Source: JBBDWJ01 sp040902925
GTDB taxonomy: Bacteria; Acidobacteriota; Terriglobia; Bryobacterales; UBA6623
Direction of reading: 5' to 3'
DNA: 10,767 nucleotides
Assembly (NCBI GenBank): GCA_040902925.1
Contig: JBBDWJ010000363.1
Location: 1 to 10,767 of the forward strand
The position numbers and the translations under genes are program-made. The notes beneath the pieces are model-generated. The model searched no databases. It had not been told where the DNA came from and was given only the letters and a program-made list of their open reading frames with translations. Positions 1 through 6,452 of the stretch are shown one piece after another. The first letter of the stretch is position 1. Each line of letters begins with the position of its first letter.

Positions 1-349
1 GGTTCATCGGGACACTCCCCCTCCATTCTAATTCACGCTTCCTGGATGATCGCGGCGCCCGGATCCTGCGCCTGCTAGCGCGCAAAGGAATGGGCGCGGC
101 CGCGAGGGACAAGTCCGCATATTTCACAAGGGGTCGGAGCGAGAGGCGTCAGAAGCCCCAAATCAGAAGCGCGCCTAGATACAAGGCGCCTGAAGCCCAA
201 CGTTCGGAGGCGTACTTGAACAGTACGGTGAGCACGGTAGGCGAGCGCAACGAAGTAGACGCGGGCTTATCACCTCCCGCCCAGCCAGCCGAGGATGTCA
301 TCCGTCAGAAAATCGATCGCCGTCTGCGCGCTAGTGCGCCAGCCCTGAG
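1..349. other. Gene-free left edge with structured sequence
   Basis: No convincing gene is seen. One plus-strand frame is open from base 3 to 353 (ATG at 90), but its translation is low-complexity and Arg/Ser-rich, has no recognisable domain and no Shine-Dalgarno sequence, and it runs into the 3' end of the minus-strand gene at 350. It could be the tail of a gene entering from the left; I consider that unlikely. The notable content is the folded segment at 175-290, listed separately. Short dyads also lie at 326-339 (GCGC arms) and 342-356 (GCCCT/AGGGC), the latter overlapping the stop codon of the minus-strand gene and possibly helping to end its transcript, though without a T-run. Confidence 0.4.
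175..290. repeat. Candidate structured dispersed repeat
   Basis: The segment can fold: an outer stem AAGCCC (193-198) with GGGCTT (263-268) encloses a perfect 6-bp hairpin CGTACT/AGTACG (211-216 / 222-227, loop TGAAC). A GGCGCC palindrome sits at 185-190. From memory, similar sequence ('ACAAGGCGCCTGAAGCCC ... GGCGTACTTGAACAGTACG ... GGGCTTATCA') recurs between genes in unrelated proteobacterial and acidobacterial genomes, but I cannot search to confirm this. Strand is uncertain. It lies just downstream of the minus-strand gene ending at 350, so it could also be part of that transcript's 3' region. Confidence 0.35.
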
Positions 350-817
350 CTAGGGCGAAAGGCCGATCACCTCTTCGCTGATCTCTCCCATGGCGCTCAC
401 GAGCTTCGACCGGTCGCCGCTGCACGCGAAATCAAACACGCGCTGGCTGGGGACCGGACTCAGCGTCTGACCAACTGCGCAGTCGGCATCATCCAGCTCC
501 GAGATGACGGCGGAGGCCAACGATTCGCACTGGCTGACGCTGCCGCTGGCGACCGAACCCAGGACCACAACCCCCGCGCCCGTTGGCGACGGAGTCAGGC
601 TGCCCGTACCCTGAAAGTTGACCTGCGCCAGGACCTCGCCGCCCTGGACCGCGCACGAAAACGAGCCGATCATCATCTCCTGACATACGTCGCAAGCCCC
701 GCCGCTCGACGAGGAGCCGTTGTCACGGTCTCTCGAGTTTGCATTCAACAACCACACTGCCCCTAGAATCAAAGCCACTACCATGGCTCTCGAAAACGCT
801 TTCCCGTTTCGTTCCAT
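350..817 (-). CDS. Membrane-anchored cysteine-rich protein, unknown function
   Basis: 155 aa. I do not recognise the family. Residues about 9-25 form a single hydrophobic segment after a basic N-terminus (Arg3, Lys6, Arg10), giving either an uncleaved signal anchor or a signal peptide. A polar linker with a four-serine run (35-38) follows, then a small domain with six cysteines, the first two as a CxxC pair (Cys42/Cys45). The even number suggests disulfides outside the cytoplasm. Start choice: the open frame reaches a TTG at 823, but a strong AAGGAGA (824-830) abuts it; the ATG at 817 is 6 nt from that site and is clearly the better start. It is divergent from the dehydrogenase gene across a 282-bp hairpin-rich spacer. 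There is no lipobox (no Cys right after the hydrophobic stretch), so lipoprotein is unlikely. Confidence 0.72.
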   Translation of the reverse strand: MERNGKAFSRAMVVALILGAVWLLNANSRDRDNGSSSSGGACDVCQEMMIGSFSCAVQGGEVLAQVNFQGTGSLTPSPTGAGVVVLGSVASGSVSQCESLASAVISELDDADCAVGQTLSPVPSQRVFDFACSGDRSKLVSAMGEISEEVIGLSP

Positions 818-823
818 TCCCAA

Positions 824-830
824 TCTCCTT
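824..830 (-). promoter_or_regulatory. Strong Shine-Dalgarno setting the start at 817
   Basis: On the minus strand the bases read AAGGAGA, followed by 6 nt and ATG at 817-815. The TTG at 823-821 touches this site, too close for initiation, so the site decides the start. Confidence 0.75.
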
Positions 831-1085
831 GTGCGGTGACGAAAAGTGGCTACCCGCCGCCCGGACTAGCCGAACGGAGGGTCTCCGTAGTTGTCACATC
901 GGCGGCAAAGCGGAGGGTATGCAGCCGGCAGGCCGAAAAATACGGCCTCAAGCCGGGCCGGGGATGCGGGAGCGAAGGTAAGAGCTTCCCAGCGAAGGAG
1001 CACCTTCAGCTGCGGATCATTGGCGACAGATCCGGGTCCAGGGGTACGGTGCGGACAGCGGTAGCCTGGTCGCGCTATCCTGACC

Positions 1086-1090
1086 AAGGA
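1086..1090 (+). promoter_or_regulatory. Ribosome binding site of the dehydrogenase
   Basis: AAGGA sits 9 nt before the ATG at 1100 and supports that start over the longer open frame that begins near 836. A weak -10-like TATCCT lies at 1076-1081, too close to the ATG to leave more than a short leader; I give the promoter little weight. Confidence 0.6.
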
Positions 1091-1099
1091 CTCCAATTT

Positions 1100-2131
1100 A
1101 TGAAAGCCCTGGTCCTCGAAGAGTATAAAAAATTTGCCTTCACCGAAGTGCCCGAACCCGAGATCGGCCCGCTCGACGTTCTCGTGCGCGTCCAATCCTG
1201 CGGCATCTGCGGCAGCGACGTGCACGGCTTCGACGGCAGCTCGGGGCGGCGCATCCCGCCGGTGATCATGGGGCATGAAGCGTCGGGCGTCGTCGCCAAA
1301 GTGGGCGGCGAGGTGCAGCGCTATCGCGAGGGCGACCGCGTCACCTTTGATTCGATGATCTCCTGCGGCCGCTGCGTGTTTTGCCGGCAGGGCCGCCCGA
1401 ACCTTTGCGACAACCGCCGCGTGCTGGGCGTATCGTGCGAGGAATACCGCCGCCACGGCGCATTCGCCGAGTTCGTCGCGGTGCCCGAGCATATCGTCGT
1501 CAAGATTCCCGACAGCCTGGCGTTCAACGAAGCCGCGATGGTCGAGCCGGTGTCGGTCGCCGTCCACGCCGTGAACATCACGCCGGTGCGCTTAGGCGAA
1601 ACCGCCGTGGTCGTCGGCGCGGGGATGATCGGCCTGCTGACGCTGCAAGCGCTGCGCAACGCCGGCTGCGGGCGGATCGTATCCGTCGATCTCGAAGACG
1701 ACCGCTTGGCGATCGCGAAACAGCTTGGGGCCGACGACGTGCTGAATTCGCGCTCCGAAAACGTACCCGCGCGCATTCGCGAGATGACCGATGGCCTCGG
1801 CGCCGATGTCGTCATGGAAGCCGTCGGCGCCGATGCCACCGTGCGGATGTCGATTGAAAGCGTCCGCAAGGGCGGCGTAGTGACGCTGATTGGCAACATC
1901 GCCGCCTCGGTGAGCTTCCCGCTGCAGTCGGTCGTCACGCGCGAGATCAGCGTGCTCGGTTCCTGCGCTTCGTCGAACGACTACCCGGCGTGCCTGGCGC
2001 TGATGGGGCGCGGTGCGATTCGCGTCGGGCCGATGATCAGCGCGGCGGTGCCGCTCGAACGCGGCCCCGAAATGTTCGACCGCCTCTATCAGCGCGAGCC
2101 GAATCTCACCAAAGTGATCTTGAACCCTTAG
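1100..2131 (+). CDS. Zinc-dependent alcohol/polyol dehydrogenase (GatD/sorbitol DH-like)
   Basis: 343 aa, the usual length for zinc-type medium-chain dehydrogenases. It likely oxidises a sugar alcohol or its phosphate with NAD+ in the cytosol. The N-terminal GroES-like domain has catalytic-zinc residues Cys37 (in CGICGSD) and His59-Glu60 (GHE), and a structural-zinc cluster Cys89, Cys92, Cys95, Cys103. The Rossmann domain carries GAGMIG (173-178), and Asp197 at the end of the second strand favours NAD over NADP. The N-terminal wording (CGICGSDVHGFDGSSGRR, then DNRRVLGVSC further on) is closest to proteins annotated galactitol-1-phosphate 5-dehydrogenase, but the substrate cannot be fixed from sequence. 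The start at 1100 matches the family N-terminus (MKALVL) and has an SD; the in-frame extension upstream is not coding-like. The methyltransferase follows after 57 nt, so co-transcription is possible without obvious functional linkage. Confidence 0.92.
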   Translation: MKALVLEEYKKFAFTEVPEPEIGPLDVLVRVQSCGICGSDVHGFDGSSGRRIPPVIMGHEASGVVAKVGGEVQRYREGDRVTFDSMISCGRCVFCRQGRPNLCDNRRVLGVSCEEYRRHGAFAEFVAVPEHIVVKIPDSLAFNEAAMVEPVSVAVHAVNITPVRLGETAVVVGAGMIGLLTLQALRNAGCGRIVSVDLEDDRLAIAKQLGADDVLNSRSENVPARIREMTDGLGADVVMEAVGADATVRMSIESVRKGGVVTLIGNIAASVSFPLQSVVTREISVLGSCASSNDYPACLALMGRGAIRVGPMISAAVPLERGPEMFDRLYQREPNLTKVILNP

Positions 2132-2188
2132 GCGAACTCGCCATCGCCTCGAATAGCGGAGCCGTGAGCCCGCGCGTTCCTGTGTCTC

Positions 2189-3676
2189 ATGCCGCAAAGC
2201 GACCACAGCGTTCATCTCGATTCCCTGGAAGAAGGGCGTCTGCTGCGGGAATTTTTTCGTGACTCCGGTTATCAGGCGCGGCAACTCACCGCTTGGTTGG
2301 GGCGGGTTGGACCTCCAACTCAGCACCGCCGCGACCTGCCGATTCTGTTGCATCAGACCCGCGAGCCGAACCGCCTCAACACGCTTGTGCGCTGGTTTGT
2401 GATCGGCCAGACTGTCGACGCGGCCGCCGCGCGGGCCGTAATTCCCGAAGCGATGCTGCGGCTGTTCCTGAAGTCCGGCATGGTCGTTGCGGACAACGAT
2501 TCGTTCGCGCCTGCCGTGATCGTGCTGCCGCTCGATGATTTGCTGACGGTGTGCGACAGAGCGCCGCGGAATGATCCGCGGCCCGACGTTGTGGTGGGCA
2601 TGACTCCATCGGCGCGGGTGCTGACGCAATTCACGATCCCGCGGAAAGTCGGCGCCGCTCTCGACCTTTGTTGCGGCAGCGGAATCCACGCGCTGCAACT
2701 GGTCAGCCAATGCGATAGCGTGGCGGCATCCGATCTCAATCCGCGGGCGCTGCAGTATGCCCGCTTCAACGCCCAGCTCAATGGCGTGGAGAACATCGAG
2801 CTTGCCGAGGGTGACACCTTCGCACCGTTCGAAGGCCGCTGTTTCGATTTGATTGTCTCCAACCCGCCGTTTTTTCTTTTGCCATCCGGCGACTTCCTCT
2901 ATAACAGCAACCCGCTGGAGCTGGACGGTTTTGCCGAAAATCTGGTCCGCCAGACGCCGCGTTTTCTCAACGAGGGCGGCTTCTTCCAGATGATCTTTGA
3001 GTGGGTCGAGGTCGAAGGGCAGAGTTGGCAACAACGGCTCGCCGATTGGGTGTCGGAAAGCGGCTGCGATGTCTGGCTCATCAAGCATTACTCGCAGCGC
3101 CCTATCGACTATTGCCACGCGAGAATGCGCACGCTCGATCAGGTTTCCGTCGAGCACGACGTCGAAATGCTGGCGCGTTGGACCGGGTATTTCAGCCGCC
3201 ACAAGGTCGCCGCCATGCACGGCGGCATGATCGCGATGCGCAAGCGATCGGGCCAGCGGAACTGGGTCGAGGTAGAGGACGCTCCGTTTCATATCGAGTC
3301 GCCGTTCGGCGATCTCGTGGAAGCGGTATTCCAAGCGCACGACCTCGTCACGGGCGCCGGCGATGACACGCTGCTGGCGCTCCATCCGCGGCTGTCGCCC
3401 CTGGTGCGGCTGGAGCAAGTCTCGCAGGCTTCTCCCGACGGCTGGTCCGCCACGTCGGTGCGGCTCAAGCTCGAGCAGGGACTGGAACGCGCGACGAAGC
3501 TCGACCAATACGCGGCAGCGTTTCTCGCCGAGTGTACCGGCGAGCGCAGTTTGGGCGAGTTGATCGAGCTCTATTTGCCTTCGGAGGGGCCGCAGGCCGA
3601 GCAGGTTCGCGCCGGATGCATCGCGGTTATGCGGCAGTTGATGCGGCGGGGTTTTTTGCTGAACGGCCGCGCATGA
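2189..3676 (+). CDS. Class I SAM-dependent methyltransferase, HemK/PrmC-like, multidomain
   Basis: 495 aa. An N-terminal helical/winged region (about 1-145) precedes a class I methyltransferase core. Motif I is LDLCCGSG (158-165); motif II contains the acidic ASDLNPRAL; motif IV is the catalytic NPPF (225-228) in IVSNPPF, the signature of enzymes methylating planar amide or amino nitrogens (HemK/PrmC, RsmC, TrmN6-like). About 200 further residues end in a small helical segment around CTGERSLGELIELYL that resembles a PqqD-like or winged-helix tail. At about 500 aa it is well beyond PrmC (about 280 aa) and matches a family usually annotated only as 'methyltransferase'. The substrate (protein, rRNA or small molecule) is unknown. 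No clear Shine-Dalgarno precedes ATG 2189; the 57-nt spacing from the dehydrogenase suggests read-through transcription. The start is plausible, not proven. Confidence 0.85.
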   Translation: MPQSDHSVHLDSLEEGRLLREFFRDSGYQARQLTAWLGRVGPPTQHRRDLPILLHQTREPNRLNTLVRWFVIGQTVDAAAARAVIPEAMLRLFLKSGMVVADNDSFAPAVIVLPLDDLLTVCDRAPRNDPRPDVVVGMTPSARVLTQFTIPRKVGAALDLCCGSGIHALQLVSQCDSVAASDLNPRALQYARFNAQLNGVENIELAEGDTFAPFEGRCFDLIVSNPPFFLLPSGDFLYNSNPLELDGFAENLVRQTPRFLNEGGFFQMIFEWVEVEGQSWQQRLADWVSESGCDVWLIKHYSQRPIDYCHARMRTLDQVSVEHDVEMLARWTGYFSRHKVAAMHGGMIAMRKRSGQRNWVEVEDAPFHIESPFGDLVEAVFQAHDLVTGAGDDTLLALHPRLSPLVRLEQVSQASPDGWSATSVRLKLEQGLERATKLDQYAAAFLAECTGERSLGELIELYLPSEGPQAEQVRAGCIAVMRQLMRRGFLLNGRA

Positions 3677-3720
3677 ACGCGCCGGAAGCACGGCCCGCGA
3701 CATGGCTGTTCGGGCGGCCG

Positions 3721-3733
3721 CGGAGGGCCTCCG
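3721..3733. repeat. Short perfect inverted repeat
   Basis: CGGAGG-G-CCTCCG in the 129-bp gap after the methyltransferase: 6-bp arms around a single base, too tight for an RNA hairpin in full but possible as part of a GC-rich stem. There is no T-run, so it is not a typical intrinsic terminator. Confidence 0.3.
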
Positions 3734-3789
3734 GCGTCGAGCGTGCCGGGCAGGATGCTCGGGGCCGTCCAACGCCGACGGGGTTGACT

Positions 3790-3795
3790 TATACT
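3790..3795 (+). promoter_or_regulatory. -10-like element giving a near-leaderless mRNA
   Basis: TATACT ends 10 nt before the ATG at 3806. A start site 7-8 nt downstream would leave a leader of only a few bases. No Shine-Dalgarno is visible, which fits leaderless initiation. A TTGACT abuts it at 3784-3789, so it cannot be its -35 box. The DUF1080 gene shows the same arrangement. Confidence 0.45.
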
Positions 3796-3805
3796 GATCG
3801 CTATC

Positions 3806-4810
3806 ATGAGACGACTCGTACTGCTTCTCACGCTGCTTCCGCTCATCAGCTTCGCCGCCGACACCGTCGACATTTACTGGATCGATGTCGAAGGCGGCGC
3901 TTCGACATTGCTCGTCACGCAAGCGGGTCAGTCGGTGCTGATGGACGCGGGCTACGACGGTTTTGGCGATCGCGACGCCAAGCGCATCGAGCGCGTCGTC
4001 AAGGAAGCCGGCCTCGACCACATCGATTACTTTTTGACGTCGCACTTCCACGGAGACCACGCCGGCGGGCTGGCGGCGCTCGCCAAGCGCGTCAAGATCA
4101 ACCGCTTTCTCGATCATGGCGAGAGCGTTGATAAAGATAGCGGCGGCGGCAAAGAGTTGTGGGAACGCTATCTGGCGGTGACCGGCGATAAACGGCAGGC
4201 GGCCAAGCCCGGTGAGCGCCTGGAACTCAAAGGCGTCGAGTTGCTGATTGTGGCTGCGCACAGCCGCTTTCTGCACGAGGCGCTGCCCGGCGGCGGGCCG
4301 AACCCGTTGTGCAAGACTTTCGACGTGCGCCCGGAAGACCGCGGCGAAAACGGCAAGAGCGTGGGATACCTGCTACGAAGCGGCGATTTCGAATTCGTCA
4401 ATCTCGGCGATTTATCGTGGAACTTTCAATACCAGATGGCGTGCCCGGTGAATCTGCTGGGCAAAATCGACCTGTACCAGGTCACCCATCACGGCGGCAA
4501 CGACGTGCTCTCGCAGCAGATGTGGGCCATGGAGCCGACCGTTGCCGTGATGAACAACGGACCCACAAAAGGCGCCGCGCCCGAGGGAGTCGAAACGGCG
4601 CTGGAGTCGCCCGGGCTCGACGACCTTTGGCAATTGCACCGCGCGGTCAAGAACGACGCCGATCACAATACAGACGAGCGGCTCACCGCGAACCTCGGCG
4701 AAGCGGATGACTGCGAAGGCCATTGGATACACGCCCGGGTCGACGCCGACGGCTCTTACACGCTCACCAACAGCCGCAACGGATTCTCCAAAACCTATCG
4801 CGTCAAGTGA
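3806..4810 (+). CDS. Secreted metallo-beta-lactamase-fold hydrolase (ComEC/Rec2 MBL-type)
   Basis: 334 aa. Residues 1-18 are a classical Sec signal peptide (Arg2-Arg3, Leu-rich core, cleavage likely after the Ala17-Ala18 pair). The mature part starts with the beta-sandwich seen in MBL proteins of the ComEC type (IYWIDVEGGASTLL). The metal site is HxHxDH at 80-85 (His80, His82, Asp84, His85), with later ligands Asp202 (NLGDLSW) and a histidine of VTHHGG (228-229). It is a zinc-dependent hydrolase exported to the periplasm or beyond; the substrate is not deducible, with nuclease, phosphodiesterase or lactonase activity all possible in the superfamily. Unlike ComEC itself it lacks the membrane channel and competence domain, so it is a stand-alone enzyme. 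It has its own putative near-leaderless promoter and sits 129 nt after the methyltransferase. Confidence 0.88.
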   Translation: MRRLVLLLTLLPLISFAADTVDIYWIDVEGGASTLLVTQAGQSVLMDAGYDGFGDRDAKRIERVVKEAGLDHIDYFLTSHFHGDHAGGLAALAKRVKINRFLDHGESVDKDSGGGKELWERYLAVTGDKRQAAKPGERLELKGVELLIVAAHSRFLHEALPGGGPNPLCKTFDVRPEDRGENGKSVGYLLRSGDFEFVNLGDLSWNFQYQMACPVNLLGKIDLYQVTHHGGNDVLSQQMWAMEPTVAVMNNGPTKGAAPEGVETALESPGLDDLWQLHRAVKNDADHNTDERLTANLGEADDCEGHWIHARVDADGSYTLTNSRNGFSKTYRVK

Positions 4811-4850
4811 ACCTCGCAAATGGCGGTAGAGCGCAGCCTTCTCGGCGCTG

Positions 4851-4864
4851 GTGAGAATTCTCAC
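4851..4864. promoter_or_regulatory. Perfect 14-bp palindrome, operator-like
   Basis: GTGAGAATTCTCAC is perfectly self-complementary. The GTGAG/CTCAC half-sites recall LacI-family operators, although the spacing differs from the lac ideal operator. It lies 40 bp after the hydrolase stop and 400 bp before the acyltransferase, so its target is unclear. Confidence 0.35.
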
Positions 4865-4987
4865 ATGGAAATCGCACGGGTTCGCCGAGCGTTGCCAACA
4901 GGCTTTCCTGCTGCCGCGATTCCTTTCAGCCCGTCGATACCTGCTTTGCAAAACGGTAACGGACTCCTAAGCCTCGATCACGAACTG

Positions 4988-5021
4988 GATGAATAGGTCA
5001 GCCTATCCTGACGTATTCATC
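4988..5021. repeat. 34-bp imperfect inverted repeat
   Basis: Left arm GATGAATA-G-GTCAG (4988-5001), loop CCTATC, right arm CTGAC-G-TATTCATC (5008-5021). Thirteen of 14 positions pair; the single G/G mismatch is symmetric. There is no T-run after it, so it is not a standard terminator. The AT-rich outer and GC-rich inner arms fit a protein-binding operator, or the stem of a small mobile repeat. Confidence 0.55.
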
Positions 5022-5182
5022 AGCCCTTCACTGCTTATTTCACGGCCGCGGCGCGTTGGGCGCGCGGGCGTTGCTTCCTATTCAACAACTTCGCGGGCCG
5101 CTCCGGGCCTGCCTCTATTGGCCTGGCGCGTGCTCAGGCTTTGGTGGGGCTTTCCCCGGCTGGTAGCGCCAACAACATACGA

Positions 5183-5194
5183 CCGCGTACGCGG
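5183..5194. repeat. Perfect 12-bp palindrome
   Basis: CCGCGTACGCGG is perfectly self-complementary and sits 73 bp upstream of the acyltransferase start, a position suitable for a dimeric regulator. Chance occurrence is possible in GC-rich DNA. Confidence 0.3.
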
Positions 5195-5267
5195 ATAACC
5201 GCGCTTGGACCGACCTCGGCGGTCCTGGAAAACGAGGCAGCTCGGCGCCCGCCTTTGGCTGTGCTTT

Positions 5268-6359
5268 ATGAGGGTTAACACGGCTCTGAACCCGAGCCGC
5301 CGATTCTACGAGCTCGACCTGATACGCTTCGTGGCAGCGTTCGCGGTAATGATGTATCACTACACCTACCGCGGCACGCTTCCCGGCGGATATCTGCCGT
5401 TCAAATTCCCGATCCTGGGTCCGGTGTTTCAGTACGGCGACCTGGGGGTTCCGCTTTTCTTCATCATCAGCGGCTTCGTTATTTTGATGAGCGCCCAAAA
5501 GAGGGAATGGCTCGGGTTTGCGATCTCGCGAATCGTGAGATTGTACCCGGCGTATTGGTTTTCCGTCACCTTGACGGCAATTGTCATTCTGATGGCTCAA
5601 AACAACCGCTTCTCGGTGGGCCCGGTGCAATACCTGGCCAACCTGACGATGATCCAACAGCTATTCAATATCCAGGACGTTGATGGCGTTTACTGGAGCC
5701 TGTATGTGGAGCTGATCTTCTATTTCTGGGTTTTCCTGATAAGCATCACGCGCCAAATCACGAAGGCCGACAAGATTCTGGGAGTCTGGCTTGCCGCCTC
5801 TGTCGCCATCAACGTATTCGGCGGCCTGACTTTTACCGATCTGGATTTCTGGATCCTGCCCCGCTGGAGCTGCTACTTCATCGCCGGCGGCGCATTTTTC
5901 CTGATTCATCAACGCGGCCCGAGCGTCTACCTTGCCACGTTGGCATTGGTCTCCTACGTCCAGGCGATCGGGCTCGAGGTGGAGTATCTGGAACGTGGTA
6001 ATCCATACGTCGTAGGCGGCCTGATCAGTTTGTTCTTTCTGGTCTTCGCGGCCATTTCGTTGGATTGGACGCCGCCGGTCAAGGCGCCCTGGATGATCTC
6101 CGCCGGCTTGCTCACCTATCCGCTTTACCTGATTCATCAAAACATCGGCTACCTGCTGCTTGCGGAGCTGCACGGGACGATTCCGCGTTTATGGTCCGTC
6201 GCTGTCGTGGTTACGATCATGCTCGCCGGGTCCTATTTGATTGCGACACAAATCGAGCGGCCGCTCGGGTCGCTGCTGAAGAAAGGCGCCAGCCGGCTGC
6301 TTGCCATCATTGCCGCCGTGCATCCCAGCCTGAAGATCCAAGCAGCCGAACAGCGCTAA
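5268..6359 (+). CDS. Acyltransferase-3 family membrane protein (OafA/YrhL-like)
   Basis: 363 aa, the normal length of the family. These integral membrane enzymes move acyl groups, often acetyl, to sugars of O-antigen, exopolysaccharide or peptidoglycan. The N-terminus RRFYELDLIRFVAAFAVMMYHY includes the conserved Arg near the membrane face and the catalytic-type His of the first helix. FFIISGFVI and the paired aromatic VYWSLYVEL follow, both hallmark segments, and about ten hydrophobic helices run through the rest. Start: the open frame reaches a TTG at 5205, but those 21 extra residues are charged and unlike the family, which begins just before the RFYELD segment, so ATG 5268 is preferred. 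No good Shine-Dalgarno is visible. No glycosyltransferase or polysaccharide genes are nearby, so the acceptor is unknown. Confidence 0.9.
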   Translation: MRVNTALNPSRRFYELDLIRFVAAFAVMMYHYTYRGTLPGGYLPFKFPILGPVFQYGDLGVPLFFIISGFVILMSAQKREWLGFAISRIVRLYPAYWFSVTLTAIVILMAQNNRFSVGPVQYLANLTMIQQLFNIQDVDGVYWSLYVELIFYFWVFLISITRQITKADKILGVWLAASVAINVFGGLTFTDLDFWILPRWSCYFIAGGAFFLIHQRGPSVYLATLALVSYVQAIGLEVEYLERGNPYVVGGLISLFFLVFAAISLDWTPPVKAPWMISAGLLTYPLYLIHQNIGYLLLAELHGTIPRLWSVAVVVTIMLAGSYLIATQIERPLGSLLKKGASRLLAIIAAVHPSLKIQAAEQR

Positions 6360-6434
6360 AGAAGCGGCTGCCGCCTGTAGCGAGTTCCCTTCCCCGTTGC
6401 TCCATCCGGGAGTGCGCGACTCCACCAAAGGATG

Positions 6435-6443
6435 TGCTACGCT
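6435..6443 (+). promoter_or_regulatory. Extended -10 promoter, leaderless start
   Basis: TGCTACGCT-type element: TG at 6435-6436, one base, then TACGCT at 6438-6443, an extended -10 (TGnTAnnnT). It ends 9 nt before ATG 6453, so transcription should start on or within a base or two of the start codon. No Shine-Dalgarno is present. This argues against the in-frame ATG at 6432, which lies upstream of the expected transcript start. Confidence 0.5.
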
Positions 6444-6452
6444 GCGGCTGCC

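Larger units (their letters stand above)
818..1099. other. Divergent intergenic region with three hairpins
   Basis: 282 bp between divergent genes. Three dyads can be read directly: ACGGAG/CTCCGT (874-879 / 883-888, 3-nt loop); a two-part hairpin CCGGC-A-GGCCG, loop AAAAATA, CGGCC-TCAA-GCCGG (925-956); and a bulged GGGAGC/GCTTCCC stem (about 969-990). The frame upstream of the dehydrogenase is open across this region, but its translation has no resemblance to a dehydrogenase and lies outside the family's usual N-terminus. The spacing of stems and the purine-rich joiners look like a structured RNA leader for one of the two genes. I tried and failed to match it to c-di-GMP-I, cobalamin, TPP, glycine or SAM riboswitch cores. 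Confidence 0.4.
4811..5267. other. Gene-free region with three palindromes
   Basis: 457 bp between the MBL hydrolase and the acyltransferase. Short open frames exist on both strands (for example 4989-5198 plus, 5078-5281 minus), but none has a start signal, domain or convincing composition. What stands out are three strong dyads, listed separately: 4851-4864, 4988-5021 and 5183-5194. They may be operators for the acyltransferase gene, transcript ends, or remnants of a small repeat element. Confidence 0.5.

Noticed and set aside
90..353. Open frame of 87 codons at the left edge
   Set aside because: No Shine-Dalgarno, no domain, passes through the structured repeat-like segment and overlaps the end of the minus-strand gene.
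836..1099. N-terminal extension of the dehydrogenase
   Set aside because: Open in frame but unlike any dehydrogenase N-terminus; ATG 1100 has an SD and matches the family start.
818..1099. c-di-GMP-I, cobalamin, TPP or SAM riboswitch
   Set aside because: The GGCAAAGC near 903-910 recalls GEMM cores, but the second conserved GCAAAGCC segment and the expected GNRA-capped stem are absent on both strands.
3784..3789. TTGACT as a -35 box for the MBL hydrolase
   Set aside because: It directly abuts the -10-like TATACT, so spacing is impossible for one promoter.
1592..4276. Minus-strand open frame of 894 codons antisense to three genes
   Set aside because: Arg/His/Gln/Ala-rich translation with no domain; it exists because GC-rich codon bias of the plus-strand genes removes stops from that frame. 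The plus-strand genes have clear catalytic motifs.
4989..5198. Open frame of 69 codons in the gap before the acyltransferase
   Set aside because: It starts inside the 34-bp inverted repeat, has no ribosome binding site and an unstructured composition.
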